Below, one piece after another: positions 33,835 to 43,656 of a stretch of 62,582 bases of DNA. Origin of the DNA: Alphaproteobacteria bacterium. Its GTDB lineage: Bacteria; Pseudomonadota; Alphaproteobacteria; Micavibrionales; Micavibrionaceae. The stretch is from positions 1-62,582 of the forward strand of contig JASBUS010000085.1 of the NCBI GenBank assembly GCA_030147745.1. Reading direction: 5' to 3'. The notes below the pieces were generated by a model. The model was given only the letters and a program-made list of their open reading frames with translations, was not told where the DNA came from and did no database searches. Position 1 is the stretch's first letter. Each line of letters opens with the position of its first letter. Position numbers and translations under genes: made by a program.

Positions 33835-36452
33835 TATTCAGCCGCCTCTTCGTCTGTGTCGGTTTCTTTGGCTTCGCTTACATCAAAGTTTAGGACATCA
33901 CCATCTTTTTGAGAGACATGAATGGTCGCACCATCGGCGACTTTGCCTTCCAAGATAAGCTCAGCCAATTTATTTTGCAGCATGGTTTGAATAACACGCT
34001 TTAATGGACGTGCACCGTAAACAGGGTCATAACCACGTTCCGCCAAATATTCCTTAGTTTCATCATTAATATCGAGCGTGATACGGCGATCAGCCAGTAA
34101 TTTACGCAAATATTTAAGTTGAATATCGATAATGCCCGAAATTTGCGCACGACCTAAACGGCGGAAGAGCAAGATTTCATCAAGACGGTTGAGGAATTCA
34201 GGGCGGAAAGCGGCGCGCACGGCATCCATAACCTGTGGACGTGCGACTTCGACATCATCATCTTCACCTAATATGGTTAGATGTTCAGCCCCGAGGTTTG
34301 ATGTCATGATCAAAACGGTATTGCTAAAATCTACCGTACGGCCTTGACCATCGGTCAAACGCCCATCATCAAGGACTTGAAGCAAGACATTAAAGACATC
34401 TGGATGCGCTTTTTCAACCTCATCAAACAAGACGACTTGATAAGGACGGCGGCGGACGGCTTCAGTCAATGCGCCACCTTCTTCATATCCAACATAGCCT
34501 GGAGGCGCACCGATCATACGGGAAACGGAGTGTTTCTCCATATATTCAGACATATCCAAGCGAACAAGTGCGGTGTCATCATCAAAAAGAAATTCCGCAA
34601 GCGCTTTGGTCAATTCAGTTTTACCGACACCCGTTGGCCCCAAGAATAAGAACGAACCAATTGGGCGGCGTGGATCTTGTAGGCCGGCACGTGAACGGCG
34701 CACAGCGTTAGATACAGCCACAACGGCTTCATCCTGCCCAACGACACGTTTTTTCAAGCTATCTTCCATTGAAAGTAGCTTTTCACGCTCACCTTCAAGC
34801 ATTTTATCGATTGGGATACCTGTCCATTTGCTAACGACATAAGCGATATGCTCGCTATCAACCTCTTCCTCAATCATTTTGTTTTCTTCGTCATCGCCTG
34901 CTTCCTGCAATTTTTCTTGCAGCTGTGGGATGGCTGAGTATTTAAGTTCACCTGCGCGTGACCAGTCACCTGCACGCTCAGCTTGCTCTAACTCAATACG
35001 TAGACGGTCAAGTTCTTCGGCAAGGCGTTGCGATTCATTCAAATCCGCCTTCTCGCTCGACCATTTTTCATTCATAGCGTTTGATTTGGCTTCTAATTCG
35101 ACCAATTCAGTTTCTAATGTCTTTAAACGGTCACGCGAGGCTTGATCTTTTTCTTTCTTGAGTGCTTCACGTTCAATCTTCATTTGCACGATACGGCGAT
35201 CAAGTTCATCAAGTTCTTCAGGTTTTGAATCGACGACCATACGCAGACGCGAGGAGGCCTCATCAATCAAATCAATCGCTTTATCTGGCAAGAAACGATC
35301 AGTGATATAACGGTTAGACAGCGTCGCCGCCGCCACAATCGCGTTATCAAGGATACGTACACCATGGTGGGCCTCGTATTTTTCTTTCAAACCACGCAGG
35401 ATAGAGATTGTATCCTCAACTGTTGGTTCTTCAACAAATACGGGTTGAAAACGACGGGCAAGCGCCGCATCTTTTTCAATATGTTTACGATATTCATCAA
35501 GCGTGGTCGCGCCGACCATATGCAGTTCACCACGCGCTAGAGCTGGCTTCAACATATTCGACGCATCCATTGCGCCATCAGTTTTACCCGCGCCAATCAA
35601 TGTGTGTAACTCATCAAGAAAGACGATAATATCGCCGCCCGCTTGTGAGATTTCTTCCAAGACGGCTTTTAAGCGCTCTTCAAATTCGCCGCGATATTTA
35701 GCGCCCGCAACCATTGAGCCCAAATCTAGAGACATAAGGGTTTTATGTTTCAAGCTTTCAGGCACATCACCTTTAACAATACGCTGCGCCAAGCCTTCGA
35801 CAATAGCCGTTTTACCAACACCAGGTTCACCAATTAGCACTGGGTTATTTTTTGTGCGGCGGGAAAGCACTTGGATCGTGCGGCGGATTTCTTCATCACG
35901 GCCAATTACAGGATCAAGCTTACCGCTGCGTGCGACTTCAGTTAAATCACGTGCGTATTTAGACAAGGCATCAAAATTGTCTTCGGCATTGGCGTTATCC
36001 GCTGTTTTACCCTTACGCATATCGTTAATCGCGGCATTTAAACCTGCATCAGTCAGGCCACAGTCCGCCATAATATCCGCGACATTGGTTGCCTTAGCGA
36101 TCAGCATCGCCTGCAGGATGCGCTCGGATGTTACGAATTTATCACCCGATTTTTCGCTTAATTGCAGTGCCTTATCAAGGATCTTTATTAAATCAGTTGA
36201 AAGGCGAAGGCCGCCTGCACCACTGCCTGTAACGGTGACAAGTTTAGATAGCGCATTATTCACCTTAGACTGAAGCTTATGCAGATCAGCGCCGCTTGCG
36301 GATAAAAGCTTCGCAACCGCGCCTGTGTCATCTTCAAGCATAACCCTTAACATATGTTCAGGTTCAAGTGATTGATGATCAGATCGCATAGCAAGCGTTT
36401 GCGCTGCTTGCATGAAAGAACGACATTTTTCAGTAAACTTTTGGAAATCCAT
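33834..36452 (-). CDS. clpB: ClpB disaggregase chaperone
   Basis: ClpB is a hexameric AAA+ unfoldase that rescues proteins from aggregates with DnaK. The 872 residues show the N domain, the first ATPase ([15 protein letters not shown] and [12 protein letters not shown]), the long middle coiled coil (about 400-530), and the second ATPase ([18 protein letters not shown], with [13 protein letters not shown]). Both Walker motifs are intact. A short Glu/Asp tail ends it. A heat-shock-like promoter stands upstream (36502-36529). The gene overlaps the next one by one base. Confidence 0.97.
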   Translation of the reverse strand: MDFQKFTEKCRSFMQAAQTLAMRSDHQSLEPEHMLRVMLEDDTGAVAKLLSASGADLHKLQSKVNNALSKLVTVTGSGAGGLRLSTDLIKILDKALQLSEKSGDKFVTSERILQAMLIAKATNVADIMADCGLTDAGLNAAINDMRKGKTADNANAEDNFDALSKYARDLTEVARSGKLDPVIGRDEEIRRTIQVLSRRTKNNPVLIGEPGVGKTAIVEGLAQRIVKGDVPESLKHKTLMSLDLGSMVAGAKYRGEFEERLKAVLEEISQAGGDIIVFLDELHTLIGAGKTDGAMDASNMLKPALARGELHMVGATTLDEYRKHIEKDAALARRFQPVFVEEPTVEDTISILRGLKEKYEAHHGVRILDNAIVAAATLSNRYITDRFLPDKAIDLIDEASSRLRMVVDSKPEELDELDRRIVQMKIEREALKKEKDQASRDRLKTLETELVELEAKSNAMNEKWSSEKADLNESQRLAEELDRLRIELEQAERAGDWSRAGELKYSAIPQLQEKLQEAGDDEENKMIEEEVDSEHIAYVVSKWTGIPIDKMLEGEREKLLSMEDSLKKRVVGQDEAVVAVSNAVRRSRAGLQDPRRPIGSFLFLGPTGVGKTELTKALAEFLFDDDTALVRLDMSEYMEKHSVSRMIGAPPGYVGYEEGGALTEAVRRRPYQVVLFDEVEKAHPDVFNVLLQVLDDGRLTDGQGRTVDFSNTVLIMTSNLGAEHLTILGEDDDVEVARPQVMDAVRAAFRPEFLNRLDEILLFRRLGRAQISGIIDIQLKYLRKLLADRRITLDINDETKEYLAERGYDPVYGARPLKRVIQTMLQNKLAELILEGKVADGATIHVSQKDGDVLNFDVSEAKETDTDEEAAE

Positions 36453-36501
36453 GGTGATACCTGCCTTGGTTAAAACTGAAAATTAAAACAGTGTTTTTAT
36501 T

Positions 36502-36529
36502 AATATACTTATCGCATATAAAATTTCAA
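36502..36529 (-). promoter_or_regulatory. Heat-shock-like promoter of clpB
   Basis: Leftward, TTGAAA (36529-36524) and TATATT (36507-36502) stand 16 bases apart. TTGAA with a TATAT-like -10 resembles the alphaproteobacterial RpoH consensus (CTTGAA, CTATAT) as well as the housekeeping type. clpB is a classical RpoH target, which supports the reading. Confidence 0.45.
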
Positions 36530-36561
36530 ATGACATTGACCAAAGTCATGTAGCTATCAAG

Positions 36562-36590
36562 AAAAAAGAGAGCCGATTATGGCTCTCTTT
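36562..36590 (-). terminator. Intrinsic terminator after the DUF4167 gene
   Basis: AAAGAGAGCC (36565-36574) and GGCTCTCTTT (36581-36590) form a perfect 10-bp stem with a 6-base loop; leftward it is followed by a T run then CTTG. It separates the DUF4167 transcript from clpB. Confidence 0.85.
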
Positions 36591-36691
36591 TCGTCAGACG
36601 GTAACTAAAAAAACTAGATAACTTAATTTATAAATGTACGCGTACACAGTGAGAAACGCATAAAGCTACGCAGTAAATACGCAGAAACTCT

Positions 36692-37126
36692 TTACGCAGG
36701 CTCTACTTCCATTTGCTTTGGTGCAGAAACAACAGCTTCTTTACCAATGATGCTTGATGGCAAGCCTAGATCTTCACCTTCACCGTTATAATCAGCGGCG
36801 CGGTTACCGATATTGTCATCAACATCATCAAAATCATTTTCATTGCGGTTTACAAAGCGCTTAGGAGAACCTGACAATTCATCATCCCAGTCATTCACGA
36901 TGCGCTGGTAATGTTCAGCATGCTGAAGGAAATTTTGTGCGGCGACGATGTCACCTGCTGCATTCGCGTCTTTCGCCAAAGCGACGTATTTCTCAACGAT
37001 CTGGATCGCTGTACCTCTAATACGTACGTCTGGTCCATTGCTATCGAAAACGCGTGTTTTGTTATTTGTGTTGTTATTACGACGTCCACCACGGGAGCGT
37101 GTGCGTCGTTGAGCACCATTTTTCAT
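36692..37126 (-). CDS. DUF4167 domain protein
   Basis: A 144-residue protein with the alphaproteobacterial DUF4167 layout: a basic, glycine- and asparagine-rich start (QRRTRSRGGRRNNNTNNK), then the conserved RGTAIQIVEKYVALAKDANA and the helix AQNFLQHAEHYQRIVND, followed by a disordered acidic tail. The basic head suggests an RNA or DNA binding protein; function unknown. It lies alone between prmC and clpB, with a terminator at 36562. The 258 bases upstream hold a DnaA-box match and part of a GANTC cluster (37194-37752), so its expression may follow the cell cycle; that is inference. Confidence 0.85.
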   Translation of the reverse strand: MKNGAQRRTRSRGGRRNNNTNNKTRVFDSNGPDVRIRGTAIQIVEKYVALAKDANAAGDIVAAQNFLQHAEHYQRIVNDWDDELSGSPKRFVNRNENDFDDVDDNIGNRAADYNGEGEDLGLPSSIIGKEAVVSAPKQMEVEPA

Positions 37127-37193
37127 TTTTTAGTCACCTAGTTTTTATAATTAAACACCAAATATGTACACGTACATCATACATAATGTATTG

Positions 37194-37752
37194 GATTCGT
37201 GTAAAAAACTGTTTTTAAGTTATTCACAGAATCACTGTAAAATTAACATAAGCTATCGCAATCAGAATATGCACCGGAAAGCAGAAGCTCTCTGATTCTG
37301 AAAACAAATCACTGCGAATGTTTTGAACAAATGTAATGTATCGCGGCGAAGGATTCCGGATCAACCAACTAAATAGTTTTTTATTTATTTATCCCCACAG
37401 CTAAACTCGCCGCCACGCGCGTGTCCGCCTAGGTCATAGATGATTCTTTCTAGATTCGTCCCAAGGTTTATACCGATTCTGTTAATAGCCTCAATCTGGT
37501 CAAAACCGCATTCGAGAAAAAGCCGTCCATTAGGCCGCAAATTATTTTTTATAGATATAAAGATTTTTTTATAAGGGTCTAAACCGTCAATTCCGCCATC
37601 AAGCGCCAGAATCGGATCGTAATTTTTGACTGATTCTGAAAGATTCGTGATATCCGCATGTGGAATGTAGGGTGGATTCGTCACAATCAAGTCAAAAGAA
37701 TCGTGACCAAAGGCCGAAATATAGTCACCCTGCACAAATGACAGGCGATTCA
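37194..37752. promoter_or_regulatory. Dense cluster of GANTC (CcrM-type) sites with a DnaA box
   Basis: Thirteen GANTC sites start at 37194, 37229, 37294, 37352, 37442, 37453, 37475, 37610, 37633, 37643, 37676, 37699 and 37748, where about two would be expected from base composition. None is seen in the preceding 1.2 kb by eye. The cluster covers the DUF4167 upstream gap and the last 370 bases of prmC. TTATTCACA (37220-37228) fits the TTWTNCACA DnaA box. CTGATTCTGAAA occurs twice. Confidence 0.6.
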
Positions 37753-38272
37753 CAACATCATGTCTAGCCGCATTCTGACGAGCAACCATCAAAGCGGGCC
37801 ATGAATAATCTACGGCGACAGCCTCTGCCTCAGCAATTTCCTTTAATAGAGTAATCACAATGCAGCCACTGCCCGTACCTATATCCAATAAACGTAATGG
37901 ACGCGATGCATAATGCGCGGCATTGGCTTTATACCATTTGAGTACGGCCTCAATAATTGATTCTGTATCTGGGCGCGGATCAAGCACATCTTCGCTGACC
38001 GCAAACGCCCTACCCCAAAATTCTTTCTCGCCATAAATTTTAGCGATAGGCATACCTTTTAAACGCAAAGCTAAGTCACTTTGAATATGTTCAAGCTGCG
38101 CGTCTGATAATGTGGCAGATGATTGCGTCAAAAGATCTATGTAAGTCACGCCTGCGCGTTTCTCTAAAATCAGACGTGCATCAAGATCAGCGCAATCAGG
38201 GTCATGGCTTTGACTTAGGGCCTGACGCAGATAATCATATAAAGCCTTCGCATTTTGCGGCAGATTAACCAT
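37385..38272 (-). CDS. prmC: Release factor glutamine methyltransferase
   Basis: PrmC methylates the glutamine of the GGQ motif in RF1 and RF2. The 295 residues carry the AdoMet loop [17 protein letters not shown], the NPPYIP catalytic motif and the family's N-terminal helical domain ([14 protein letters not shown]). Its ATG at 38272 overlaps the prfA stop by 8 bases (ATGGTTAA), so a TTG four codons upstream is disfavoured. Its substrate gene, prfA, lies directly upstream. Its 3' part contains most of the GANTC cluster. Confidence 0.95.
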   Translation of the reverse strand: MVNLPQNAKALYDYLRQALSQSHDPDCADLDARLILEKRAGVTYIDLLTQSSATLSDAQLEHIQSDLALRLKGMPIAKIYGEKEFWGRAFAVSEDVLDPRPDTESIIEAVLKWYKANAAHYASRPLRLLDIGTGSGCIVITLLKEIAEAEAVAVDYSWPALMVARQNAARHDVVNRLSFVQGDYISAFGHDSFDLIVTNPPYIPHADITNLSESVKNYDPILALDGGIDGLDPYKKIFISIKNNLRPNGRLFLECGFDQIEAINRIGINLGTNLERIIYDLGGHARGGEFSCGDK

Positions 38273-39329
38273 CAAGCTCGGCAAGCTTACTTGCTTGATC
38301 CTCTGAAATTAATGGGTCAATGATGTCTGAAAGCGATTCACCCGCGAGAACTTCATCCAATTTATATAAGGTCAAATTGATGCGGTGATCCGTTACACGG
38401 CCTTGCGGGAAGTTATAGGTGCGAATACGCTCTGAACGATCGCCTGAGCCGACTTGAGACTTACGATCCTGCGAACGCTCGGCATCTAAACGTTGGCGTT
38501 CCAAATCATAAAGACGCGTTTGCAGGATTTTCATCGCTTTGGCTTTGTTCTTATGCTGCGATTTTTCATCCTGAATGGCGACAACTAAACCAGTTGGTAA
38601 ATGCGTGATGCGCACGGCACTATCTGTCGTGTTCACGCTTTGACCGCCACAACCTTGTGAACGATAAACATCAATACGCAGGTCATTATCATGAATTTGG
38701 ATATCAACATCTTCAGCCTCTGGCAATACAGCGACGGTTGCCGCTGATGTATGAATACGGCCACCAGATTCGGTCTTAGGCACGCGCTGCACACGATGTA
38801 CACCAGATTCAAACTTCAAATTCGCGAAAACGTTATGACCGTTGATTTCGGCGATAACCTCTTTAAAGCCACCAATATCATTTTCAGACGCTTCCATTAT
38901 CTCCATACGCCAGCCTTGTGATGTAGCATATCCTTTATACATCGCGAGCAAATCACCCGCAAAAAGCGCCGCTTCATCGCCGCCTGTACCCGCACGAATT
39001 TCTAATATCGCGTTACGTGAATCTGCTTCGTCTTTAGGAATAAGCGCAAGCTGGATTTTTTTCTCTAAATCAGGAATACGTTTTTCAAGCGCGTATTTTT
39101 CTTCCTGCGCAATATCCTTCATTTCAGGATCAGCCATCATTTCTTCAGCGTCTTCAATCCCCTGTAACGCCGCTTCATATTCATTAATAGTTTCAATAAT
39201 CGGCGAAAGCTCCGCATATTCACGAGACATACGTGAAAATTCTTCACCAGAAAGCTTGCCTTCAGACATAAGCGCTGAAAGTTCGTCATATTTTGATTTT
39301 AATGGGGCTAATTTATTGTGAAGAGCCAT
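38265..39329 (-). CDS. prfA: Peptide chain release factor 1
   Basis: RF1 ends translation at UAA and UAG. The 354 residues include the helical N domain, the acidic [15 protein letters not shown] region, the peptidyl-hydrolysis motif GGQ in [15 protein letters not shown] (about residue 230), and the end [15 protein letters not shown]. The stretch [17 protein letters not shown] is normal. Its partner methylase prmC overlaps its stop. It follows the RodZ-like gene by 81 bases on the same strand. Confidence 0.97.
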   Translation of the reverse strand: MALHNKLAPLKSKYDELSALMSEGKLSGEEFSRMSREYAELSPIIETINEYEAALQGIEDAEEMMADPEMKDIAQEEKYALEKRIPDLEKKIQLALIPKDEADSRNAILEIRAGTGGDEAALFAGDLLAMYKGYATSQGWRMEIMEASENDIGGFKEVIAEINGHNVFANLKFESGVHRVQRVPKTESGGRIHTSAATVAVLPEAEDVDIQIHDNDLRIDVYRSQGCGGQSVNTTDSAVRITHLPTGLVVAIQDEKSQHKNKAKAMKILQTRLYDLERQRLDAERSQDRKSQVGSGDRSERIRTYNFPQGRVTDHRINLTLYKLDEVLAGESLSDIIDPLISEDQASKLAELDG

Positions 39330-39410
39330 TTCATCCTCATATTAAACATATATGGCGTTTATAACGCCAGATCTTGTGATTTTCTATAAAAAAATTAGGA
39401 GTGTGCTTCG

Positions 39411-40373
39411 CTAATTCAAGCGGTCACGTAGAGCTTGTGCGAAAAGTGGAACACGGCGCACAACGATGCCATTTTCACCCAGAGGTGGGAGTTTTTCATC
39501 ACCAATGTAGATTTCTATACCGCCCGCATTGCCTGTATCCATACGCCAACCAATAGCGTTTTCGGGTACAACAATGTCTTTGTCACGTTTTAGAATGCCC
39601 GTAAAGACCGTTTCACCTTCCGCATTCTTGATTTGCATCCATGTCGGGTCTTTCGCGTAAATACGGATAGATTTACCTGTGTCATTATGTGCTTTTTCTG
39701 CGCTTGCTGCTTGTGCGGGTGCTAACTGTGTAGATTCTTCAGTAGCATTCGTTGGCGCGGCGGCAACAACTTCAGCTACCGCTTCTTCTGTCTCCGTTTC
39801 AGCAGCTTGCGTGAGGTCTGTTGCGCCTTCGGTTAAGTCAGGCATGACATCTTCAACCTTTGGCGGCCAAATATCTGTATCTGATGACGCTTCAACAATA
39901 ACTTCATCCGCAGTATCTACTGGCGCGGCTGCAACAACCACTTTTTCTGCTTTTGTCGATTTGTCTGGCTTAAATAATGTGTAGCAACCAAAAACGATGA
40001 CCAAACCAATCAACGAAATAACAAAAATGGTTAAATCTGGGCGTTTGCTTTCATCGACGGCAACGGGAAAGTTATATTCTGGACGTAAGGCATTCTTACC
40101 AAGCTGCTGTTTGAACAGGTTGACGATTTGATCGCCATCTAAGCCCAAATATTCAGCATAAGAACGAATGAAGCCAATCGCATAAACGCGGCCTGGCAAT
40201 TTAGAGATATCATCTTTCTCAAGCGCATCCAGTAATTGCGCGCGGATACGCAGCACCTGTTCAACCTGATCAAGGCTGTGGCCGTAATGCGTACGCGTAC
40301 GTAAGAGAATCTCACCAACGGAGAGGCCCTTTAAATCTTGATTTGAGTATGGTTGTGATGCGGTGTCGCTCAT
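39411..40373 (-). CDS. RodZ-like membrane protein with HTH domain
   Basis: A 320-residue bitopic protein. The N-terminal cytoplasmic HTH_25 domain (VGEILLRTRTHYGHSLDQVE ... YAEYLGLDGDQIVNLF) precedes one membrane helix (about residues 114-134, LTIFVISLIGLVIVFGCY). An Ala/Glu/Thr-rich linker and a C-terminal DUF4115 beta domain (about 250-315) follow in the periplasm. This is the RodZ architecture, where the cytoplasmic end contacts MreB in rod-shape control. It lies between lysC and prfA, a common alphaproteobacterial neighbourhood. No mre genes are in view. The role is by architecture, hence rodZ only as a likely name. Confidence 0.84.
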   Translation of the reverse strand: MSDTASQPYSNQDLKGLSVGEILLRTRTHYGHSLDQVEQVLRIRAQLLDALEKDDISKLPGRVYAIGFIRSYAEYLGLDGDQIVNLFKQQLGKNALRPEYNFPVAVDESKRPDLTIFVISLIGLVIVFGCYTLFKPDKSTKAEKVVVAAAPVDTADEVIVEASSDTDIWPPKVEDVMPDLTEGATDLTQAAETETEEAVAEVVAAAPTNATEESTQLAPAQAASAEKAHNDTGKSIRIYAKDPTWMQIKNAEGETVFTGILKRDKDIVVPENAIGWRMDTGNAGGIEIYIGDEKLPPLGENGIVVRRVPLFAQALRDRLN

Positions 40374-40434
40374 AAAGACATTCTAAAACGAGTTACGTGT
40401 AAACACAAGTGCGATTATAAGCGTACGTTATACC

Positions 40435-41670
40435 TTAAGATAAATGCTCAAGACCGTAAGCATTATGCAGGGTGCGGACGGCAAGCTCTGTATATTCTTC
40501 AGCAATCAAAACGGAGATTTTAATCTCTGATGTTGAAATAACCTGAATATTAATACCCTTTTCTGCGAGTGCCGAAAACATCTTTTGCGCCACACCTGCA
40601 TGGGAACGCATACCAATACCAACGACAGAAATTTTCGCAACGTCAGTGGATTCGATAATTTTTGCGCCTTTAAGGACTTCTGACTTTAATAAGACTTCCT
40701 TCGCGCGCTTTGCATCGCCGCGTGGAACAGTAAACGTCATATCCGTTAACTTGCCATCTGTTGAAATATCCTGAACGATCATATCAACATTCACATTTGC
40801 CGCCGCCAATGGGCCGAAGACATTTGCCGCAACGCCGGGAACGTCATCCAAATTAAGAATCGTGATTTTCGCATCATCGCGTGAATATGTGATGCCATTT
40901 ACGACGTGATCTTCCATTATTTCTTCCTCTTTCACTACCATAGTGCCCGGCAATTCACTGCCGATCTCCGCACCGAAACTTGATAACACCTGTACAGGCA
41001 CATTATGTTTGAACGCCATTTCAACTGAGCGTGTCTGCAAGACTTTTGCGCCGAGCGAAGCCATTTCTAGCATTTCTTCATAAGAAACAGCTTTAAGCTT
41101 ACTCGCATTTGGTACAATACGTGGGTCTGTCGTATATACGCCGTCAACATCTGTATAAATGTCACAGCGGTCGGCCTTGAGCGCTGCTGCTAATGCAACA
41201 GCGGTGGTATCTGAACCACCACGGCCGAGCGTCGCAATGCGCCCTGAATGCGTAATCCCTTGGAAGCCTGCCAATACAGCGACTTCACCTTTACTCATAC
41301 GTTTATTTAATTCTTCAGGATTAATTTCTAAAATGCGCGCCTTGCCGTGCACATCACTGCAGACGATCGGGACTTGCCAGCCAAGCCATGAGCGCGCCGA
41401 TATGCCCCGCTTTTGCAATGCCAAAGCCATAAGTCCTGCCGTCACCTGCTCACCGCTTGATACAACGCTATCATATTCACGCGCGTCATATAATGAATGC
41501 ACATCCGAACAATATTCGATCAATTTATTGGTTACGCCAGACATAGCAGAAACAACGACCGCGACTTCGTGGCCTAACGCTACTTCTTTAACGATTTTAT
41601 CTGCTGCACGTTCAATACGTTCAACATCCGCAACAGACGTGCCGCCAAATTTGGCTACAATTTTCGCCAT
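40435..41670 (-). CDS. lysC: Aspartate kinase
   Basis: Aspartokinase makes aspartyl phosphate, the entry to Lys, Thr and Met synthesis. The 411-residue form starting MAKIVAKFGGTSVADVE is chosen over a GTG six codons earlier. The kinase motifs KFGGTSV, GRGGSDTTAVALAAAL and TDVDGVYTTDPR are followed by two ACT domains (about 265-400) for feedback by Lys or Thr. It is divergent from ubiG. Its pathway links to lysA at 46781 and metA at 58347 in this window, though not in one operon. Confidence 0.96.
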   Translation of the reverse strand: MAKIVAKFGGTSVADVERIERAADKIVKEVALGHEVAVVVSAMSGVTNKLIEYCSDVHSLYDAREYDSVVSSGEQVTAGLMALALQKRGISARSWLGWQVPIVCSDVHGKARILEINPEELNKRMSKGEVAVLAGFQGITHSGRIATLGRGGSDTTAVALAAALKADRCDIYTDVDGVYTTDPRIVPNASKLKAVSYEEMLEMASLGAKVLQTRSVEMAFKHNVPVQVLSSFGAEIGSELPGTMVVKEEEIMEDHVVNGITYSRDDAKITILNLDDVPGVAANVFGPLAAANVNVDMIVQDISTDGKLTDMTFTVPRGDAKRAKEVLLKSEVLKGAKIIESTDVAKISVVGIGMRSHAGVAQKMFSALAEKGINIQVISTSEIKISVLIAEEYTELAVRTLHNAYGLEHLS

Positions 41671-41800
41671 TTTAAGAACCCTATTCACACTCTATGTATT
41701 TACCCGCGTCTTTAGCCCTCTACGGATAACATTTTATTTGCAATGCGCTGCAAACGCTCTAAATATAGACAATATAAATTTTAAGAACAGCACGATAATC

Positions 41801-42550
41801 ATGAAAACAAGTTTAAACCAACAAGAAATTGAAAATTTTAGCAAAGACTCTGCCCATTGGTGGGATCTTAATGGCCCTTTCGCGCCGCTACACCGTTTAA
41901 ATCCAACACGCATGAGTTATATTCGTGACCAAATCATCAAACATTACAATTTAGAGGCGCAAAAGAACTTCACAGCCCTACAAGCTTTAAAAGGCCTGAA
42001 AGTTGCGGATATAGGCTGCGGCGGCGGTTTGGTGAGCGAGTCCCTTGCAAGAATAGGGGCAGATACATTTGGCCTTGACGCCGATGCCAACGCCATTGAG
42101 GTTGCCCGGGCACATGCAGATGCGCATGATTTAAAAATAGCGTACCACAACACAACAGCCGAAGACTTCCTCGACCAAGACAAAACCCGTTTTGATGTTG
42201 TTTGCGCATTAGAAATTATTGAGCATGTTGATCACCCTGCATTCTTTATTGAGACCATCTCAAAGCTTCTCAAGCCAGGCGGATTACTTATCCTATCGAC
42301 ATTAAATCGCACAGTGAAATCAGCTCTTTTTGGTATTTTTGCGGCAGAATATGTATTGAACCTTGTTCCCAAAGGCACGCATACCCATAGCAAATTCATG
42401 AAGCCATCTGAAATTGGCGCATTACTGCGTCAAAATGATATGAAGACGACCGATGTCACAGGCATACGTTACAGCCTTAAATCACAAGACTTCATCCTTG
42501 ATAAAGATGATTTAAGCGTCAATTATTTTGTTGCTGCGCACAAAGCATAA
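41801..42550 (+). CDS. ubiG: Ubiquinone biosynthesis O-methyltransferase
   Basis: UbiG catalyses both O-methylations in ubiquinone synthesis. The 249-residue protein starts at ATG 41801 (MKTSLNQQEIENFSKDSAHW), while the frame open to 41159 simply runs antisense to lysC. The AdoMet loop is DIGCGGG, the family DVVCALEIIEHVDHPAFF follows, then KPGGLLILSTLNRT and HKFM-like THSKFMKPSEI. No clear ribosome site is seen. It heads a rightward group with a HIG1-like gene and etfBA, all tied to the quinone pool. Confidence 0.94.
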   Translation: MKTSLNQQEIENFSKDSAHWWDLNGPFAPLHRLNPTRMSYIRDQIIKHYNLEAQKNFTALQALKGLKVADIGCGGGLVSESLARIGADTFGLDADANAIEVARAHADAHDLKIAYHNTTAEDFLDQDKTRFDVVCALEIIEHVDHPAFFIETISKLLKPGGLLILSTLNRTVKSALFGIFAAEYVLNLVPKGTHTHSKFMKPSEIGALLRQNDMKTTDVTGIRYSLKSQDFILDKDDLSVNYFVAAHKA

Positions 42551-42585
42551 AGCGCGGGATAACGCCTATTTTTTGATTTGCCAAC

Positions 42586-42614
42586 TTGGATTTATATTAA
42601 AAAGAGATTATAGT
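42586..42614 (+). promoter_or_regulatory. Promoter placed just before the HIG1-like gene
   Basis: TTGGAT (42586-42591) and TATAGT (42609-42614) are 17 bases apart. The expected start, about 42621, is one base before the ATG at 42622, and no ribosome site is visible, so a leaderless transcript is predicted. Confidence 0.5.
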
Positions 42615-42621
42615 CCTCGCC

Positions 42622-42822
42622 ATGGAAGTTAGTTTTATATTCATATTGCTAGCACTTGTTTTTGTGGCCTTAACTGTCCTGTCGATGATGGGTGGATTTT
42701 CAGTTATGATGAAAGGCGACGAAAAAAGCGCAACGAAAAGCAATAAATTCATGCAAAAGCGCGTGTTATTTCAAGCGCTGGCATTGGTCTGTTTAGCGCT
42801 CGCCTATTTCACGAGCAAATAA
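42622..42822 (+). CDS. HIG1-like twin transmembrane protein
   Basis: A 66-residue protein with two membrane helices: VSFIFILLALVFVALTVLSM and VLFQALALVCLALAYF, linked by a charged loop with NKFMQKRVLFQ. The loop resembles the HIG1 motif (Q/I)X3(R/H)XRX3Q, with Gln in place of the R/H. Alphaproteobacteria often carry such a protein ahead of etfB; HIG1 proteins in other systems associate with respiratory complexes. No ribosome site; see the promoter entry for leaderless translation. 48 bases separate it from etfB. Confidence 0.72.
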   Translation: MEVSFIFILLALVFVALTVLSMMGGFSVMMKGDEKSATKSNKFMQKRVLFQALALVCLALAYFTSK

Positions 42823-42870
42823 CAAATTTATCAATAGTGAACATTTATATTTAAAAGGGGTTTCTTACTC

Positions 42871-43641
42871 ATGAAAATTTTAGTTCCTGTTAAACGTGCG
42901 ATTGATTACAACGTGAAAGTCCGTGTGAAAGCGGATGAAAGCGGCGTTGATCTTGCTAACGTTAAAATGTCTATCAACCCATTTGACGAGATCGCCGTTG
43001 AAGAAGCTGTGCGCCTTGTTGAAAAGGGTGTAGCAAGTGAAGTGGTCGTCGTATCAATTGGCCCTGCGCAAGTACAGGAAACACTCCGTACAGCCCTCGC
43101 CATGGGTGCTGACCGCGCTATTCGTGTACAAACAGATGTCCCAACAGACCTTGGCGGCGTTGAGCCTTTAGCGGTCGCAAAATGCCTAAAAGCCCTTTGT
43201 GATAAAGAGCAGCCTTCATTGGTCATTATGGGCAAGCAGTCAATTGATGACGATTCAAACCAAACAGGTCAGATGCTTGCCGCCCTACTCGGCTGGCCAC
43301 AAGCGACATTCGCATCAGAGCTAAGCATTTCAGCTACGAAAGATAGCGCTGAAGTGACACGTGAGATTGATGGCGGCCTTGAAACGCTTGCTGTTAAACT
43401 TCCTGCGGTTGTGACCACAGACCTGCGTTTGAATGAACCACGTTATGCGTCTTTGCCGAATATCATGAAAGCGAAGAAGAAGCCTTTGGATGATGTGAGC
43501 GCGGAAGAATTAGGCGTTGAATTCAAACCACGCTTGAAAGTGTTGAAAGTGACAACACCGCCAACACGTCAGTCTGGTATTAAAGTCGATAGCGTTGATG
43601 CTCTCATCGACAAATTACGCAACGAAGCAAAAGTTATTTAA
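42871..43641 (+). CDS. etfB: Electron transfer flavoprotein beta subunit
   Basis: ETF carries electrons from acyl-CoA and other dehydrogenases to the quinone pool. The beta subunit binds AMP. The 256 residues open [20 protein letters not shown], with the GADRAIRV and [21 protein letters not shown] signature near residue 125 and a C-terminal extension for alpha binding. AAGGGG upstream is a good ribosome site. Followed by etfA 15 bases on. Confidence 0.97.
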   Translation: MKILVPVKRAIDYNVKVRVKADESGVDLANVKMSINPFDEIAVEEAVRLVEKGVASEVVVVSIGPAQVQETLRTALAMGADRAIRVQTDVPTDLGGVEPLAVAKCLKALCDKEQPSLVIMGKQSIDDDSNQTGQMLAALLGWPQATFASELSISATKDSAEVTREIDGGLETLAVKLPAVVTTDLRLNEPRYASLPNIMKAKKKPLDDVSAEELGVEFKPRLKVLKVTTPPTRQSGIKVDSVDALIDKLRNEAKVI

Positions 43642-43656
43642 TATATAGAGGTTCCC

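Noticed and set aside
35503-36273. 256-residue frame antisense to clpB
   Set aside because: It is opposite a canonical AAA+ gene and is a composition-driven shadow with Ser/Pro/Arg bias; no ribosome site or family match.
37127-37384. Replication origin at the GANTC and DnaA-box region
   Set aside because: Only one clear DnaA box, no AT-rich unwinding block with repeats and no hemE, parAB or dnaA-type neighbours. Kept as a regulatory finding instead.
41159-41800. Long open frame ahead of ubiG, extending it to 463 residues
   Set aside because: It runs antisense to lysC; ubiG homology starts only at 41801, and the extension has low-complexity composition typical of shadow frames.
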